This document shows positions 46,667 through 55,506 of a stretch of 64,000 bases of DNA, in pieces. This DNA comes from JACJXW01 sp964418125. GTDB lineage: Bacteria; Bacteroidota; Bacteroidia; Chitinophagales; Saprospiraceae. Positions within the stretch are counted from its first letter, which is position 1; every line of letters begins with the position of its first letter. Made by a program: the position numbers and the translations under genes. The DNA lies in the NCBI GenBank assembly GCA_964418125.1, contig CAYQKY010000010.1, positions 34,525-98,524 of the forward strand, read 5' to 3'. Below the pieces are notes generated by a model. It was given only the letters and a program-made list of their open reading frames with translations. It was not told the origin of the DNA and did not search any database.

Positions 46667-46744
46667 ACGAATAACGAATCAACGAATCACGAATCACGAA
46701 TCAACGAATCACGAATCACGAATCACGAATCACGAATCAACGAC
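46667..46744. repeat. 7/8-bp word array, about 10 units of ACGAATC(A)
   Basis: Ten units of ACGAATC or ACGAATCA run without a break and end one base before the likely TTG start of the DUF58 gene. Upstream variants (GGTATTCG, CGGTATTCGCC) extend the pattern into 46620-46660. The reading frame through the array is open, which makes gene-finding programs extend the DUF58 protein. Confidence 0.85.
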
Positions 46745-46745
46745 A

Positions 46746-48068
46746 TTGAAAAACCTCTATCTCACCAACCGTTTTTTCTGGCTGTTCGGAGGCCTTGCGG
46801 TACTCTTTATGGCCAGCTTCTGGGCGCCGCTCCTCTTTCCGGTGGCGCAGGGGGTATTCGTGTTGGCCCTGGCGCTTGTCTTGCTCGACCTGGTACTGCT
46901 CTTCAACCGAAGGGTAGCCTTAGGGGGGGTGCGCCGGCTGCCCCGGATCTTCAACCTGGCAGATACCAATACAGTAAAGGTGGAGATAGAGAACCGCTCA
47001 CGACTGCCCTTGTTCATTACCATTATTGATGAATTGCCGTATCAGTTCCAGATCCGGGACTTTGAAAAGCGGCTTTACCTGAAACCCGGGGAACAGCATC
47101 GCATCAGCTATGAGCTGCGGCCGGTGGAGCGGGGAGAATACGTTTTCGGAGACATTAACGCTTTTCTGGCGTCCATCATCGGGCTGGTGGAACGGCGCTA
47201 CATCATACCTCAGGAGATGAGCGTACCGGTTTACCCTTCCATCCTGCAGATGAAGCAGTTCGAACTGCGCGCATTCGACCGAACCACTCACCACAAGGGC
47301 ATCAAGAAGATCCGCCGCATCGGGCACAGCTACGAGTTTGAGCAGATCAAGAATTACGTGCGCGGCGACGACTACCGCAGCATCAACTGGAAGGCCAGCA
47401 GCCGCCGCAACAGCCTCATGGTCAACCAGTACGAGGACGAACGTGCCCAGCAGGTGTACTGTGTCATCGACAAGAGCCGCGCCATGCGCATGCCCTTCGA
47501 AGGGCTCAGCCTGATGGATTACGCCATCAACACCAGCCTGGTGATCTCCAACATCGCCCTGCAGAAGTACGACCGCGCCGGCCTGGTCACCTTCTCCGAC
47601 AAGATCGGCGCCACCATCAAGGCCGATAGCAAGCCCACCCAGCTCAATAAGATACTCATGGCCCTCTACAAAGAGGAGGAACGCCCCCTGGAGGCCAACT
47701 ACGAACTGCTCTACTACGCTGCCCGCAAGCTCATAACCGGCCGCAGCCTCGTCATGCTGTACACTAATTTCGAGAGTTCCTACGCCCTGGAGCGCGTGCT
47801 GCCTATCCTGCGCCGCATCAATACCTTCCACCTCCTGGTGGTGGTCTTTTTCGAAAATACCGAGATCCGCGACTTTGTGGAAGAACGGGTAGAGACCCTG
47901 GAGGACATCTACCATCAGACCATCGCCCGCAAATTCCTCACCGAAAAGTCGCAGATGGTCCAGAAGCTGCAGCAGTACGGCATACAGGCCATCCTCACCC
48001 GCCCGGAGGATTTGTCGATCAATACGGTGAATAAGTATCTGGAACTGAAGTCGAGGGGATTGATCTGA
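46746..48068 (+). CDS. DUF58 domain-containing protein
   Basis: The protein is 440 residues from the TTG at 46746 (reading MKNLYLTNRFFWLFGGL) with two N-terminal membrane segments. Its DUF58 core contains GDDYRSINWKASSRRNSLMV, AQQVYCVIDKSRAMRM and YDRAGLVTFSDKIGAT, a VWA-like fold. The TTG is inferred: the in-frame sequence further upstream is only the ACGAATC array, giving low-complexity NHES peptide. DUF58 is the usual MoxR client. It is the last gene of the cluster. Confidence 0.88.
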   Translation: MKNLYLTNRFFWLFGGLAVLFMASFWAPLLFPVAQGVFVLALALVLLDLVLLFNRRVALGGVRRLPRIFNLADTNTVKVEIENRSRLPLFITIIDELPYQFQIRDFEKRLYLKPGEQHRISYELRPVERGEYVFGDINAFLASIIGLVERRYIIPQEMSVPVYPSILQMKQFELRAFDRTTHHKGIKKIRRIGHSYEFEQIKNYVRGDDYRSINWKASSRRNSLMVNQYEDERAQQVYCVIDKSRAMRMPFEGLSLMDYAINTSLVISNIALQKYDRAGLVTFSDKIGATIKADSKPTQLNKILMALYKEEERPLEANYELLYYAARKLITGRSLVMLYTNFESSYALERVLPILRRINTFHLLVVVFFENTEIRDFVEERVETLEDIYHQTIARKFLTEKSQMVQKLQQYGIQAILTRPEDLSINTVNKYLELKSRGLI

Positions 48069-48456
48069 GGAGGGCCGGATGGTTGGATTGCTATATTGTT
48101 AGGCGGCTGAAGGGCTGGGAAGATTGTTGGATTGCTGGATGGTTATCCCGGATTATTCATGGGTTCTTCGTCACGAGAAGCCAAAATGCTTGTCAGGCCT
48201 GGGCTCCCGCAGGAAGGAGACGCGCAGCCGTATCCCCAGATACGGTGAGCATCGACTGACGAGGACGCCCGGGAATGGCGGGCAGTTTGGCTTTGCAGTA
48301 GATTAACTCATGAATAATCCGGGTTGAATTGGTGTCATGCCCCCCTCGCTACCGGCAAGGTAGCAATCAAACCATCCAACAATTCCCCCCGAACTCCAGG
48401 AGTATTTCCCCAAACGCCATACAGTCGAAAACAGGTTATGCTTCGAGGGGCTATTC
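48069..48456. other. Gene-free region with nested inverted repeats
   Basis: This 388-bp gap between the DUF58 and PorE-like gene ends has no credible gene. The outer parts carry GGATGGTT/GGATTGCT words (48069-48143) and their inverted partners (48364-48390). The centre is the 177-bp hairpin element at 48147-48323. Confidence 0.65.
48147..48323. repeat. Long imperfect hairpin element 3 (177 bp)
   Basis: The termini CCCGGATTATTCATGGGTT and AACTCATGAATAATCCGGG form a 19-bp inverted repeat with one mismatch. Inside, AAGCCAAA pairs with TTTGGCTT, and an inner hairpin reads CCGTATC-CCCA-GATACGG. It lies between two convergent genes. Size and plan match the elements at 23332 and 36981. Confidence 0.8.
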
Positions 48457-50424
48457 TCATTCCCGCACCGCCTCAAACTCCGTCCTCCGGTTCATCTGCC
48501 TTCCTTCTGCCGTTTCATTCGTAGCGATAGGCTCGCTTTCCCCGAATCCCTTGTATTGCAGGCGCTCTTCGCTGATACCCTGGCGGACGAGGTAATTGTA
48601 GACGGCTTTTGCCCGGTTTTCGGAAAGGATCTGATTGTCCTTTTCCGAACCTACATCATCCGTATGGCCGTTGATACGGATCTTCAGGCCGGGGTTTTCT
48701 TCCAGGAGTTCCTTCAGCCGGTTGAGTTCGGCGGTGGATTCCGGGCGGAGCTCGGCGGAGCCCGTTTCGAAGAAGACGTTTTTCAGGATGACCGGTTTGG
48801 CGGCGGGGATCTCAGCCATGGGTTCGGGGATGGGCGACAGCTCGATCTCCAGAAGGAAGGGTTCGGTGAGGCTGCCGGCCTCCGAGAGGGCAAAATTTTC
48901 GGAGTGGAAAAGGTAGCCGGGTTTGGAGACGTTGAGGGCGTAGTCTTCACCGATCGGCAATACGGCCAGGAATTCGCCCTCCTCGTCGGTTTGGGCCTTG
49001 AGGTGGATCTGTCCGCTTTTCAGTTTGATGAACTCCACATTGGCGGAAAGGGAGCGGCCGGTTACAGCTTCCCGGACGATGGCTTTTACATAAGTTGCCG
49101 GCTGCGGCCTGGCCTCCGGATACAGTTCGAAACGGTAAATGTCCGAAGAGCGGCGCAACAGCTTTCTGTCTTCAGGCATCAGGCTGTCGACAACGCCGGC
49201 CCGGTCGGTGGAGAAGTAGGCAGTGCTGCCGTCGAGGCTGACGATGAGGGCGCCCTCGTTGGCCTCGGTATTGATGGGGTAGCCCAGGTTCCGGGGCGTG
49301 TTCCAGCTTCCGTCGGGCTGTCGGCGGGAAAGGTAGAGGTCGAATCCGCCCAGGCTGGGGTGGCCGTCCGACATGAAGTACAGCGTCTGGCCGTCGGGGT
49401 GGATGAAGGGCGCCTGTTCCCGCTCCGCCGTATTGATAACGGGGCCCAGGTTTTGAGGCTCCTGCCAGTTTCCGGCAGCATCCCTTTGGCTGTACCAGAT
49501 ATCGATCAGCCCTTCGCCCCCCGGGCGGTCGCTGACGAAGTAGAGCGTCTGGCCGTCGGCCGACAGGGAGGGTTGAGATTCCCAGCCCCTGGTGTTTACG
49601 GGAGCACCCAGGTTGCGGGCGGGTTGCCACCGGCCGTTTTTCATCTCGGTGATATACAGGTCGCAGCGGCCGAGGCCTCCCTTGCGCTCGCATGCGGTGA
49701 ACACGATGGCCTTCCCGTTGGCGGCGATGCTCTGTGCCCCTTCGCTGAGTTGGGGGTGGTTGATGTTATCCAGGGGTACGGCTTTCTGCCATTGGCCGTT
49801 CTGCTTCCAGCTGAGAAAGAAATCTTCCTGCCTGTCCACCACCCGCACAAAGACGAGCCTTTCTCCATCGGCGGTAAGGGAGGGCAGGTATTCGGGCATT
49901 TCCGTGTTGACGCCCGGCCCCAGGCTTTCCGGGCCGAAAGGCACAGGGCGGTTGCGGGCATCGGCAGCCAGGCGGGCGCTGGCCAGCAGGCGCTCCGCTT
50001 CGGCCTTTCTGTCCTCTTTTACTTTTCCGGACTCCAGGTACTGATCCAGGTGGGCGGCAGCTTCCTCGTATTTGTGTTGCTCAAATTCTGCCTGGGCGCA
50101 CAGAAAATAGGCCAAAGGCGCATAATCTGGCCCCAGCGCCAAAGCTTCTTCAAACTCTTCTTCGGCCTTACGGTAGCGCTTCAGCTGCAGGTTGAGATCG
50201 GCGTACATCAGGCGGGCGTCGATGAAGGTGGGTTCCTTCTGCAGGGCCTTTTCCAGGACTTCCAGCGCCTCGGCATTGCGGACGGCATTGAGGTGCTGCC
50301 GCGCTTCGTCATACAGCTTGAGGGTTTTGCCCGGCACGTCGCGAACGGTGAGGTACTGCTGGGAGAAGGCACTGAGGCCAGCACCGAGTAAGAATGCCAG
50401 TGCAATGAGAAAACGGTAAGGCAT
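48457..50424 (-). CDS. OmpA family protein with TPR and PD40 propeller (PorE-like)
   Basis: The 655-residue protein has a signal peptide, TPR repeats (about 30-150), a WD40-like/PD40 propeller (about 165-420, with repeats such as EYLPSLTADGERLVFVR and QTLYFVSDRPGGEGLIDIWY) and a carboxypeptidase-regulatory-like domain (about 440-530). It ends in an OmpA peptidoglycan-binding domain (VFFETGSAELRPEST, INGHTDDVGSEKDNQILSENRA, RRTEFEAV). This order is the same as PorE of the type IX secretion system, and a T9SS cargo lies elsewhere in the window. The assignment to PorE rather than another family member is inferred. Confidence 0.82.
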   Translation of the reverse strand: MPYRFLIALAFLLGAGLSAFSQQYLTVRDVPGKTLKLYDEARQHLNAVRNAEALEVLEKALQKEPTFIDARLMYADLNLQLKRYRKAEEEFEEALALGPDYAPLAYFLCAQAEFEQHKYEEAAAHLDQYLESGKVKEDRKAEAERLLASARLAADARNRPVPFGPESLGPGVNTEMPEYLPSLTADGERLVFVRVVDRQEDFFLSWKQNGQWQKAVPLDNINHPQLSEGAQSIAANGKAIVFTACERKGGLGRCDLYITEMKNGRWQPARNLGAPVNTRGWESQPSLSADGQTLYFVSDRPGGEGLIDIWYSQRDAAGNWQEPQNLGPVINTAEREQAPFIHPDGQTLYFMSDGHPSLGGFDLYLSRRQPDGSWNTPRNLGYPINTEANEGALIVSLDGSTAYFSTDRAGVVDSLMPEDRKLLRRSSDIYRFELYPEARPQPATYVKAIVREAVTGRSLSANVEFIKLKSGQIHLKAQTDEEGEFLAVLPIGEDYALNVSKPGYLFHSENFALSEAGSLTEPFLLEIELSPIPEPMAEIPAAKPVILKNVFFETGSAELRPESTAELNRLKELLEENPGLKIRINGHTDDVGSEKDNQILSENRAKAVYNYLVRQGISEERLQYKGFGESEPIATNETAEGRQMNRRTEFEAVRE

Positions 50425-50545
50425 AGTTTGCGAATTGGTTTTTTCTTATAACGCCTGGAGGGGGGAGAAGTTATGGGGAATTGGGAAACCGTAAACCGGA
50501 AGTTTACCCGGCCGAGGGATGAGGGCGGGCTTGCCCGTACAAATG

Positions 50546-50585
50546 GCGGGAGCCGCCGGGGAGAAAACTCCGGGGCGGCTCCCGC
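50546..50585 (-). terminator. Strong GC hairpin downstream of the TPR gene
   Basis: GCGGGAGCCGCC pairs with GGCGGCTCCCGC across an imperfect inner stem (GGGGAG/CTCCGG), 34 bases beyond the end of the TPR gene. The T-run after it is weak (CATTTG on the minus strand). Confidence 0.6.
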
Positions 50586-50619
50586 AACAAGTATCTGTTT
50601 CCCGGAAGGGAATTTTATT

Positions 50620-51642
50620 TTAGGCAGCAACCTGTTCCAGCAGTTCGGCAGCACGCTTAGAACCCCGGTTGGCGGCCTCCTCCCAATCTTTTCTGAAGCC
50701 GGCCTTGCCTGCTTTTTTCAGAGCTATACCCCGGTAGAGAAGCGGTTCGGCATCCTGAATGTCATCGTCTACCCCTTCGATGCTTAGAGAGTTGTCGAAG
50801 GCGGCGATGGCGTCGGCGTATTTGCCGGTTTCCATGAGGGCGCGGCCGTAGTTGAAGAAGGCCCGTTTGCGCCAGCGGTAGTTGGGGTCATCGGGGGAGA
50901 ATTCCCGCCTGGTGAAAAACTTCAGCTCGGTAGCAGCTTTGTCGTATTCATCGAGTTTGAAGTGGCAGTCGGCTTTCATCCGGCGGGCCTGCCAGTACAT
51001 CGGTTGTAAGGGGATCGAACCTTTGATAGCGGAGGCAAGGTCCTGCACGGCGTCCTCGTAATCTTCCAGGGTTATTTTAACAGCTGCCCTGCCCAGGTAG
51101 GGCTCGGCGGCATCGGGGTTGATGTCGATGCTTTTGGAATAATCATAGAGGGCATCCTGGAAATTGTGCAACTGATAGTTGACAAAACCGCGGCGTTCGT
51201 ATGCCTTGGCATGGCGCGCGAACTTGTCGATAGCACGGCTGAGGGCTTTCATTGCTTCTTGTTCCCTGCCCGATTCCTTGATCAGCTCCCGGCCTCTCAG
51301 GAAGGCCTGTACAGCTGCTTTATCTCCTTTGGGTTCGACGTGGCGGTGGTCAATTACTTTGCCTTCTTCCACCATCCAGGCGCTCAGGCCGCCGGCAATG
51401 GCGTACTGAACGATAAACTCCAGCATATTGATGGTATTGCGCCATTCTTTTTCGGTGGCGTGGGCAATGAGGCGGGGAATTTCAAGGGTTAGGCTCTCTT
51501 CCTTGAATATCTCTTCCTGCTTGACGAGTATTACCTGCCGGTAATAGTTCTCGGCCCGGTGCTCGAACATCTGCTGGACACGTTCAAAGCTTCGCTCGGT
51601 ACCGAACTCGAGCTGTCCGGAAAAAATTGTTTTGTAAGTCAT
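50620..51642 (-). CDS. TPR protein
   Basis: The 340-residue protein has no signal peptide. Residues 1-100 form a helical N-terminal domain (TERSFERVQQMFEHRAENYY). About five TPR repeats follow (for example AKAYERRGFVNYQLHNFQDALYDY and KRAFFNYGRALMETGKYADA). It ends in KRAAELLEQVAA. It is a single cytoplasmic scaffold-type protein with no enzyme motif. Confidence 0.78.
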   Translation of the reverse strand: MTYKTIFSGQLEFGTERSFERVQQMFEHRAENYYRQVILVKQEEIFKEESLTLEIPRLIAHATEKEWRNTINMLEFIVQYAIAGGLSAWMVEEGKVIDHRHVEPKGDKAAVQAFLRGRELIKESGREQEAMKALSRAIDKFARHAKAYERRGFVNYQLHNFQDALYDYSKSIDINPDAAEPYLGRAAVKITLEDYEDAVQDLASAIKGSIPLQPMYWQARRMKADCHFKLDEYDKAATELKFFTRREFSPDDPNYRWRKRAFFNYGRALMETGKYADAIAAFDNSLSIEGVDDDIQDAEPLLYRGIALKKAGKAGFRKDWEEAANRGSKRAAELLEQVAA

Positions 51643-52371
51643 CGTGCTGCCTTTTTAGATTGTATGTAGTTCATTTCATAGCCTGTCAAAAAACCCGTTT
51701 CCCGGGCAGTTGTTCAAAAACAGGGCCGTAAAACCTTTCATTCCGGGCTCCCTCCGGAAAGGTAACAGCAGGCTTTTGCCTGGCGATTTCTGGATATGGC
51801 CAATGGGTGTGGGTATATGTCAGGTGCAAAGTGTTTTCTCAGTAGCTGCCGTCCGCAAGGATAGCGGTAGGTGCTTTCGGGTATACTACAGTATTATCAC
51901 TGGCACAGCAGGGTTTTCAGGACCAACATTTTTGGCGCTTGCTCCAATGGCAGGCCCCTAATGCCGTCCTATTACCAGGGAGAAACAATCCCTGTTGCTA
52001 CTACTCTGCAAGCTGGGATGGCTAACTGCTTCTGTACCGGTTGTGAAAGCAGGGGTAAGAAGCTGGCTAGTCGATGGTTTTCTCTCGCGTCGCTCAACGC
52101 TGATACACAGCGAAGTACTACTTTCTGTAAAGTTGGGTTGGAAATATCTAACCTGAGCCCGTTTTACCGTCTAACATACAAAGGTGCGAACTTTAGGGCG
52201 AAAAGGCAAGAAATCAAAGGCAAAAGTTGGGTTGCAGCCAGGAAAAATATCCACATGAATCGGGTACAAACTGGTGAAAACCCCGCCTGGCGGGTGGAAA
52301 AAATGTTAATTACTATGTGGAAAAAATAAAAATCCTGTATGCGCCTTGTTAGGCGTATTTTCTTCGAGCAC
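51643..52371. other. 729-bp gene-free region
   Basis: No convincing gene was found. Base composition is lower in G+C than the flanks. A plus-strand frame at 51871-52329 (152 codons) is open but has unbalanced composition and no family resemblance. The last 50 bases hold the terminator of the downstream dehydrogenase. A decayed gene or mobile element remnant is possible. Confidence 0.45.
52321..52358 (-). terminator. Intrinsic terminator of the aldehyde dehydrogenase
   Basis: On the minus strand the hairpin ATACGCC-TAACAA-GGCGCAT (52339-52358) is followed by ACAGGATTTTTATTTTTT, a T-rich tail. It lies 14 bases past the end of the dehydrogenase gene. Confidence 0.75.
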
Positions 52372-53826
52372 TTACCCGTATTTAACACATACATTTTTCG
52401 GCTCGGTAAAAAAGCGCAGAGCCTCGGTTCCTCCTTCCCGTCCCACGCCGGAATTTTTCACACCTCCGAAAGGCGTACGCAGGTCGCGCACCATCCAGCA
52501 GTTGACCCACACGATACCGGCCTGCAGCTGCTCTGCAACCCGGTTGGCACGTGAGATATCCTGAGTCCAGACAGTAGCCGAAAGCCCGTACTGGGTGCCA
52601 TTGGCCAGGGCGACGGCTTCCGCTTCGGTATCGAAGGGGGCAATGGTTACTACCGGGCCGAAGATCTCCTCCTGGTTGGTGCGGCATTCAAGGGGCAGCC
52701 CCTCGATGACCGCCGGGCGCAGGAAGTAGCCGCCCTCGAACTCGCCCTGCATCTCCAGGCGGTTGCCGCCGCAGAGGATCGTCCCGCCTTCCACCTCTGC
52801 CAGAGACAGGTAGCTCTGCACTTTTTCCAGGTGTTGTTTGGAAACCAGCGCGCCCAGGTCGGCCACTGTGGAAAAAGGGTCGCCTACTTTGAGGAACTGG
52901 GTGCGTTTGACCAGCTCATCGCGGAACTTTTCGTACAGGGGGCGTTCCACGTAAATGCGGGAGCCGCACAGGCAGATCTGGCCGTTATTGGAAAAGGAGG
53001 ACCGTAGAGTGGCCACCATCATTTCATCAAAATTGCAGTCGGCGAAGATGATGTTCGGGTTTTTCCCGCCCAGTTCGAGAGACAGCTTCTTGAATACCGG
53101 CGCCGCCGTCCGGGCGATCTGTTGCCCGGTGGCCGTCCCACCGGTAAAGGAGATGGCCTTCACTTTGGGGTGCTCGACGATGGCCTGGCCGGCCTTCGGC
53201 CCCAGCCCGTGGACGATATTGAGCACTCCCGGGGGAAGGCCGGCCTCGATACAGGCCTTGGAGAGCAGGTAGGCCGTCATGGGCGTCAGTTCGGAAGGCT
53301 TGGCCACCACGCAGTTGCCGGTGGCCAGGGCAGGAGCGATCTTCCAGGTGAAGAGGTACAGCGGCAGGTTCCAGGGAGAAATGCAACCTACTACCCCCAG
53401 CGGCTGGCGAAGCGTATAATTGATGGCCTCTCCCGCCATGTGGTGCGACTCGGAACCGAACTGCAGGACAGAGGTGGCAAAAAAACGAAAGTTGGCCTGC
53501 GCCCGCGGAATGTCGACACTCATTGACATGGACAAAGGCTTGCCGGAATCCATCGTTTCGGCGCGGGCAAAGGTTTCCATGTTCTGCTCGATGATGTCGG
53601 CAATGCGCATCAGCAACCGGAAACGGGTGCGCGGCTCCGCAACAGACCACTCCCGAAAGGCGCGCCCGGCAGCCTCCACGGCGCGCTGCACGTCGTTCTC
53701 ATCCGAATCGGGCAGGTGGGAATACACCTTGCCGGTAGCCGGGTTGTAATTGTCGAGGTATTGGCCGGAAACGGCGGGCGCCAGGGCGCCGTCGATGTAA
53801 TTCTTGATGTACTTGTCGGTTGTCAT
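52372..53826 (-). CDS. Aldehyde dehydrogenase (hydroxymuconic semialdehyde-type)
   Basis: The 484-residue NAD-dependent dehydrogenase resembles 2-hydroxymuconic and aminomuconic semialdehyde dehydrogenases. It shows the Asn motif ISPWNLPLYLFTWKIAPA, Glu251 in LSLELGGKNP and Cys285 in NNGQICLCGSRIYVE. The FGGVKNSGVGREGG segment near the C-terminus is normal. The true substrate is uncertain; the aminomuconate branch of tryptophan breakdown is a candidate. No kynurenine-pathway gene is next to it. Confidence 0.85.
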   Translation of the reverse strand: MTTDKYIKNYIDGALAPAVSGQYLDNYNPATGKVYSHLPDSDENDVQRAVEAAGRAFREWSVAEPRTRFRLLMRIADIIEQNMETFARAETMDSGKPLSMSMSVDIPRAQANFRFFATSVLQFGSESHHMAGEAINYTLRQPLGVVGCISPWNLPLYLFTWKIAPALATGNCVVAKPSELTPMTAYLLSKACIEAGLPPGVLNIVHGLGPKAGQAIVEHPKVKAISFTGGTATGQQIARTAAPVFKKLSLELGGKNPNIIFADCNFDEMMVATLRSSFSNNGQICLCGSRIYVERPLYEKFRDELVKRTQFLKVGDPFSTVADLGALVSKQHLEKVQSYLSLAEVEGGTILCGGNRLEMQGEFEGGYFLRPAVIEGLPLECRTNQEEIFGPVVTIAPFDTEAEAVALANGTQYGLSATVWTQDISRANRVAEQLQAGIVWVNCWMVRDLRTPFGGVKNSGVGREGGTEALRFFTEPKNVCVKYG

Positions 53827-54087
53827 GGCTGGGAAGGGGAGGTTCGTTAATCGTTAATCTGGATTCGTGATTCGGGGTTTGGGATTTTTACCCGGACTTC
53901 GGCGTGAACTCAGTCGAACGCTGAGGCACGAAGACGGGCGTTACTCGTTGATTCGTTGCCTGGCTCCTTTGGAGCCGGGTGAAATTCGTGACTCGTGAAA
54001 AATGGCTTATCGGGGAGATTATAAATGTAAACCGGAAATCTGAAAAATCAAAACCAGCCCGAAGATGGTTTTGGCCTCCCCTCTCCC
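53827..54087. other. Intergenic region with short words and a small hairpin
   Basis: ATTCGTGATTCG-type words occur at 53870 and 53985. A GGCTCC-TTT-GGAGCC hairpin sits near 53970. A segment (CGGCGTGAACTCAGTCGAACG) looks like repeats common between Bacteroidota genes. No ORF is credible. Confidence 0.45.
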
Positions 54088-55101
54088 TCAAAACTCCCCA
54101 TTCGCCTCCCGGTACACCACGGCCAGCACCACCTGCCCGACTGCCCGGAGGGTTCTCGGGTCGATGATGTCCATATCGTCATCGTGGGTGTGCCAGTGCT
54201 CCCCGAAACCGGTCTGGGTGCCTGGTTGCCGGTTGATGATGTCGATCATGGGAATTTTGGCGATGGTGTTGACGAAGTAGTGGTCGTCGGTGATGCCGCC
54301 GCCGGTGTCGTTGACGAAGTAATTGCCGTAGCCCATATTCTGGGCCAGCGTCCATACTTTCCGGACGAGCTGGGGGGCAAACTGCATCGAATAATACTCC
54401 CGGGGGAAGCGGGCGCCCCTGGCGCCGACCATGTCCAACAGGATGCCGTACCGGGGCCGTTGCTTGCCGCTGACGTGCAGGTTGCGCGACCAGTACTGGG
54501 AGCCGAGGGCGTAGGTTTCCGCCCGCTCTCCCCCGCTCTCCCCGTAATCTTCGGCATCGAAAAGGACGATGTCCACGCCTATATCGATGGGGTGGGCCTG
54601 CAGCTGGCGGGCCACTTCCAGCAAGACGGCCACGCCGCTGCCTCCGTCATCCGCCCCGAGGATGGGCTCGTCCTTCCGTTCTTCATTGATGGGAGAATCG
54701 GCGAAGGGCCGGCTGTCCCAGTGGGCCGCCAGTACGATGCGTTTAGTGGCCTCCGGGTTGAACTGGGCAATTATATTGGTGGCGTTCAGCGTCTCGCCGG
54801 TATAGGCGCCGGCCCGGAAGTCCTGCTCGATGACCCTGGCGCCGTAGCTGTTGAACATCTCTACCAGCCATTCTTTGCACTCCCGGTGACCTTCGGTATT
54901 CGGCACCCGCGGGCCGAACGCCAGCTGGCGTTCCACAAAAACATAGGCCGAATCCCGCTCAAATCTGGGGACAGGCGCCTTTTCCTTCGGCGGCGCCTCT
55001 TCGGCGCTGCTGTGTCCGCTGCCGTCAGACTGGCAGCCGGAAAGGCCGGCAAGCAAAAGGCCGGCAAGGGCGAAAGGGAATATGATCTTTTTCAGTTGCA
55101 T
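54088..55101 (-). CDS. M28 family peptidase (glutaminyl-cyclase-like)
   Basis: The 337-residue protein is a lipoprotein (signal ending LSGC, Cys23) with a zinc-dependent M28 domain. His127 in AAHWDSRP, Asp151 in GADDGGSG and Glu184 in FDAEDYGE fit the first ligands. A later HTHDDD motif supplies the last. The pattern is close to glutaminyl-peptide cyclotransferases, which share this fold. Whether it cuts or cyclises cannot be told from sequence. It is envelope-anchored. Confidence 0.87.
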   Translation of the reverse strand: MQLKKIIFPFALAGLLLAGLSGCQSDGSGHSSAEEAPPKEKAPVPRFERDSAYVFVERQLAFGPRVPNTEGHRECKEWLVEMFNSYGARVIEQDFRAGAYTGETLNATNIIAQFNPEATKRIVLAAHWDSRPFADSPINEERKDEPILGADDGGSGVAVLLEVARQLQAHPIDIGVDIVLFDAEDYGESGGERAETYALGSQYWSRNLHVSGKQRPRYGILLDMVGARGARFPREYYSMQFAPQLVRKVWTLAQNMGYGNYFVNDTGGGITDDHYFVNTIAKIPMIDIINRQPGTQTGFGEHWHTHDDDMDIIDPRTLRAVGQVVLAVVYREANGEF

Positions 55102-55506
55102 GGAATGGAATTGGCTTATCTTTTACAATTATTCAGCAAAGGGCTGAAATATGCCTGACGCAAAATTCTTAGGCTGTTTCATTGTAACTATCAGCATAAT
55201 GGTGATTTGGCTCCTGGTACGAAATTTTGCAGGTTTTTTTCTGCCGGAACCCCTTCTCATTTCCCTTGAAAGGGGAAGGATGGCTTACAAAATTTCGCGC
55301 CAGGAGCATCTTAGACTGAATGGTTACGTTTCATTTATGTATAAAAAACAAAACATTGAATCCTACATTCTGGCTCTCTTCAAATGCTTTGCTGCGAACC
55401 ATGTGGAATTCGCTATCCCTGAGATGCCCCGGACAAGGCTGCTATTCCAAAGGGCCAAACGCCAACAGCCAACTGCTAACCGCCCACCGCCCGTACTCTG
55501 CACCCC
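55102..55506. other. Gene-free region containing a palindromic element
   Basis: This 405-bp gap has no credible gene. Its centre is the palindrome at 55184-55327. The remainder (55328-55506) is AT-rich then GC-rich, with no clear features. Confidence 0.5.
55184..55327. repeat. Imperfect palindromic element 4 (about 144 bp)
   Basis: The clear part is GCTCCTGGTACGAAATTTTG (55210-55229) against CAAAATTTCGCGCCAGGAGC (55288-55307), differing at two bases. Weaker pairing extends to GTAAC and GTTAC at the ends. The loop contains a CCCTT-GAA-AGGGG hairpin. It follows the same plan as the other long intergenic hairpins. Confidence 0.6.

Noticed and set aside
48556..50391. Plus-strand ORF of 611 codons
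   Set aside because: It is antisense to the PorE-like gene and has Val/Gly/Phe-rich low-information sequence.
51871..52329. Plus-strand ORF of 152 codons
   Set aside because: No family resemblance, unbalanced composition and no promoter; kept only as a possible relic.
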